NCBI GenBank assembly: GCA_902493915.1
Contig: CABUQY010000021.1
Coordinates: 1-25,389 of the forward strand
Reading direction: 5' to 3'
Length of the DNA: 25,389 bases
Source: an uncultured Collinsella sp.
GTDB lineage: Bacteria > Actinomycetota > Coriobacteriia > Coriobacteriales > Coriobacteriaceae
Shown here: piece after piece, positions 23,866-25,389 of the stretch
Numbering within the stretch: the stretch's first letter is position 1
How the letters are laid out: each line of letters opens with the position of its first letter
The notes under the pieces: generated by a model
The model's input: the letters and a program-made list of their open reading frames with translations, nothing else
What the model was told of the DNA's origin: nothing
Databases searched by the model: none
Made by a program: the position numbers and the translations under genes

Positions 23866-24560
23866 AACGTGCCTTTATGTCCGAGCTCGCCATCGTTCGC
23901 ACGCTCACCCCGAGCATCGCGGGTGTCGGGCTGTTCATCTTCGTCGTGTTGACCCTCGCCAACGCGACAGACGGCGATTCCGGTATGAGCGCCGGCGCCT
24001 GTGCGGTCAGCGCAATGTCGCCCATCATAATCATGAACTCGCTAGCTGGCTACGATAACCAAAACGGCTGGGAGCGTTATCGAGCAACGTTGCCCTTCTC
24101 GCGCAAAGACATTATTTGCGCACGCTACCTGTGCATCGTTGTCTTCTCGGTCGTCATGGCATGTGCAGCCACGCTTTTGAGCATCGCCTCCATCCCGCTC
24201 TTCAACAGCGCGGGCATTCCTTCGACGGGACAGACGATCTTTGGAATCGCAACCGCCTCGGCGGCATCAATGCTCATCTCCCTCATGATGGTATTCTTGG
24301 CACAGCCGCTGTTCTTCCGATTTGGACACATGGAGGCGCTGCGCCTATCCCTTGGCCTGTTTGCCCTGTTTGGCTGCGGCACCATGGCAATGCTGAGTTC
24401 CTCCAACCCCATCAGCAACTGGCTCATGTCGATTGCCGGAGCGAATCCCGATCCCGCCGTCCTTGGCTGTCTGTGTGCAGGAATTGCAGTACTGGCGCTC
24501 GCACTATGTGCAATCAGCTGCGCTGTCAGCACCAAGGTTTATCGAGTACGCGATCTGTAA
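23862..24560 (+). CDS. ABC-2 type permease subunit
   Basis: It starts at ATG 23862, overlapping the ATPase stop by four bases, so it is translationally coupled. The product has 232 residues and about six membrane helices (e.g. IAGVGLFIFVVLTLANA, IVVFSVVMACAATLLSIASI, AASMLISLMMVFLAQPLFF, LGLFALFGCGTMAML, CLCAGIAVLALALCAI). The sequence YDNQNGWERYRATLPFSRKDIICARYL is characteristic of the ABC2_membrane_5-like permeases that partner with YtrA-controlled transporters. A homodimer or a second permease not present here would complete the transporter. It is the last gene of the operon. Confidence 0.88.
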   Translation: MKRAFMSELAIVRTLTPSIAGVGLFIFVVLTLANATDGDSGMSAGACAVSAMSPIIIMNSLAGYDNQNGWERYRATLPFSRKDIICARYLCIVVFSVVMACAATLLSIASIPLFNSAGIPSTGQTIFGIATASAASMLISLMMVFLAQPLFFRFGHMEALRLSLGLFALFGCGTMAMLSSSNPISNWLMSIAGANPDPAVLGCLCAGIAVLALALCAISCAVSTKVYRVRDL

Positions 24561-24569
24561 TCGACAGCT

Positions 24570-24602
24570 AAAAAAGCTTAGGTGGTACCCCGCTTATTTT
24601 TT
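24570..24602 (+). terminator. probable terminator of the gntR-ABC operon
   Basis: AAAAAAGC and GCTTATTTTTT enclose TTAGGTGGTACCCC. The stem is interrupted, but a six-base T tail on each strand supports termination 10 nt after the permease stop. Confidence 0.5.
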
Positions 24603-24689
24603 CAATGAAACAAGGCGGCATAGCGTCACCACCGCCCCTCACAGCAGGCCGTCTAGTTCTTGGCAACCAAAAAGACACCGTCAGCATAT

Positions 24690-24870
24690 CGAAGGTGAAT
24701 ACTTTTCCGAGAAGTGAACGAGTAAAAACAGTACCCTGTAGCATCGACATTTTTAAGGACTCAATTCCTGCGGTTTTTGTCTAAGAATCCTGCAGTTTTG
24801 TTCGAAAAAGTGTGCATGTTCCAGGGGTCCAGATTTACTCGTTCACTTCGCGGAAAACCATTCACCTTCG
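24690..24870. repeat. long imperfect inverted repeat enclosing a short tandem repeat
   Basis: The arms 24690-24726 and 24834-24870 match at 34 of 37 positions, e.g. CGAAGGTGAAT against ATTCACCTTCG and GAAGTGAACGAGTAAA against its complement. Weaker pairing continues inward (CCTG-A-CAT...TTTT) to about 24756/24804. The loop holds two similar copies, CCTGCGGTTTTTGTC (24767-24781) and CCTGCAGTTTTGTTC (24789-24803), 22 bp apart. The stretch has no believable gene. It may be a dispersed intergenic element or a structured RNA. Confidence 0.75.
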
Positions 24871-24879
24871 ATTCGAGCC

Positions 24880-25009
24880 TTAACCAAATGCCCTCTCGAA
24901 CTATGGCCCCTGTCTCACCACAGCGATATCAAAGCTTCATGGCGGGACGGTATCATCGGACGAGCGCCGTAAATCTGGCGCGGTTGTTCTTTGGGGAGGC
25001 ATTTCACCC
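24880..25009. other. gene-free upstream region of the last gene
   Basis: No gene is supported here. TATCAT (24951-24956) could be a -10 box for the gene at 25010 but lacks a good -35. GGGGAGG (24993-24999) is the ribosome site. Confidence 0.35.
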
Positions 25010-25389
25010 GTGTCGTGGGTCGTCGCAGCATTTGCGTCAGCATTCTTTGCCGGCATCACATCCATCTTGGCCAAATGCGGCATCAAGCAGACCGACTCCG
25101 ATGTCGCGACGGCCATTCGCACCTGCGTGGTGCTCGTTTTCGCCTGGGCAATGGCGGGCATTTCTGGATCCATTGGAACCATTGGCAGCATCGAACCCAG
25201 ATCCTGGCTCTTTCTCGTCCTCTCGGGACTCGCTACCGGCGCTTCGTGGATCTGTTACTTTAAGGCGTTGAGCATCGGAGACGTCAATAAGGTCGTACCG
25301 GTCGACAAGATGAGCACCGTGCTCGCCGCGCTGATCGCCATCGTGCTTTTTGGCGAGACGAGCAACCTTGCGGTTAAGCTCGTGGGAAC
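25010..25389 (+). CDS. half-size EamA-family transporter, 3' end cut by the window
   Basis: The frame starts with GTG 25010, about ten bases after GGGGAGG, and stays open to the edge (126 complete codons seen). The protein begins SWVVAAFASAFFAGITSILAKCGIK, then SDVATAIRTCVVLVFAWAMAG, WLFLVLSGLATGASWICYFKALSIGDVNKVVPVDKMSTVLAALIAIVLFGE. This matches the short, single-repeat EamA proteins of about 140 residues with four to five helices, which are thought to dimerise. The KALSIGDVNKVVPVDKMS stretch is typical. The missing part is probably only about 15-20 residues. Substrate is unknown. Confidence 0.85.
   Translation, partial: MSWVVAAFASAFFAGITSILAKCGIKQTDSDVATAIRTCVVLVFAWAMAGISGSIGTIGSIEPRSWLFLVLSGLATGASWICYFKALSIGDVNKVVPVDKMSTVLAALIAIVLFGETSNLAVKLVG

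Noticed and set aside
24581..24600. T-box antiterminator-like string AGGTGGTACCCCGC
   Set aside because: It directly follows the permease stop, has no upstream stem I or specifier loop, and no aminoacyl-tRNA synthetase or amino-acid gene follows; a plain terminator fits better.
24568..25271. Two frames on opposite strands with similar starts (FTRSL-GK-FTFD)
   Set aside because: The similarity comes from the two arms of the inverted repeat; neither has a ribosome site or a recognised domain, and the plus-strand one runs across the start of the EamA gene in another frame.

Overview
The window looks like a chromosomal segment of a high-GC actinobacterium, most likely a gut member of the Coriobacteriia such as Collinsella or a close relative. 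This is an inference from GC-rich codon use, strong AAGGAG-type ribosome binding sites, intergenic hairpins with CCTGTCCC loops, and gene content; no marker gene in the window fixes the species. No tRNA, rRNA, CRISPR array or recognisable transposase was seen. Genes are dense, on both strands, mostly in one- to three-gene units.

Left part (1-5090, plus strand): the 3' end of an EAL-domain c-di-GMP phosphodiesterase; a GGDEF-PAS-degenerate GGDEF protein; a flavodoxin-fold FMN reductase coupled to a cysteine-less ArsC-like protein; a COG0523/CobW GTP-dependent metallochaperone; and trmL. A perfect hairpin separates trmL from the next block. Second block (5093-11559, minus strand, read right to left): a GNAT acetyltransferase, a TetM/TetO-like ribosomal protection GTPase, an AAA+ ATPase, and a short class-II UvrA (UvrA2) whose start overlaps the ATPase stop. 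Three 10-bp iterons lie just upstream of the ATPase. Together these resemble a stress or antibiotic-tolerance neighbourhood.

Middle part (11634-18794): a small Cys-rich protein, rsmJ, an unlisted 46-aa membrane microprotein, a four-helix membrane protein, rlmA, a MATE exporter with a triplicated CTAGTC box upstream, a LysR regulator divergent from a DMT/EamA permease, and ung. Four genes serve nucleic-acid modification or repair (trmL, rsmJ, rlmA, ung). Next on the minus strand come an SDR and a VUT/YhhQ-type queuosine-precursor transporter, with a candidate preQ1-I-like leader, and prfC.

Right part (22028-25389): the most striking non-coding structure is a tandem array of four 80-bp units, each an imperfect hairpin built on TGTAACA/TGTTACA, between prfC and a YtrA-like gntR-ABC transporter operon that has its own promoter and a 9-bp inverted-repeat operator. 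After the ABC permease lies a 449-bp gene-free stretch with a long inverted-repeat element (arms 34 of 37 identical), followed by the start of a half-size EamA transporter cut by the window edge.
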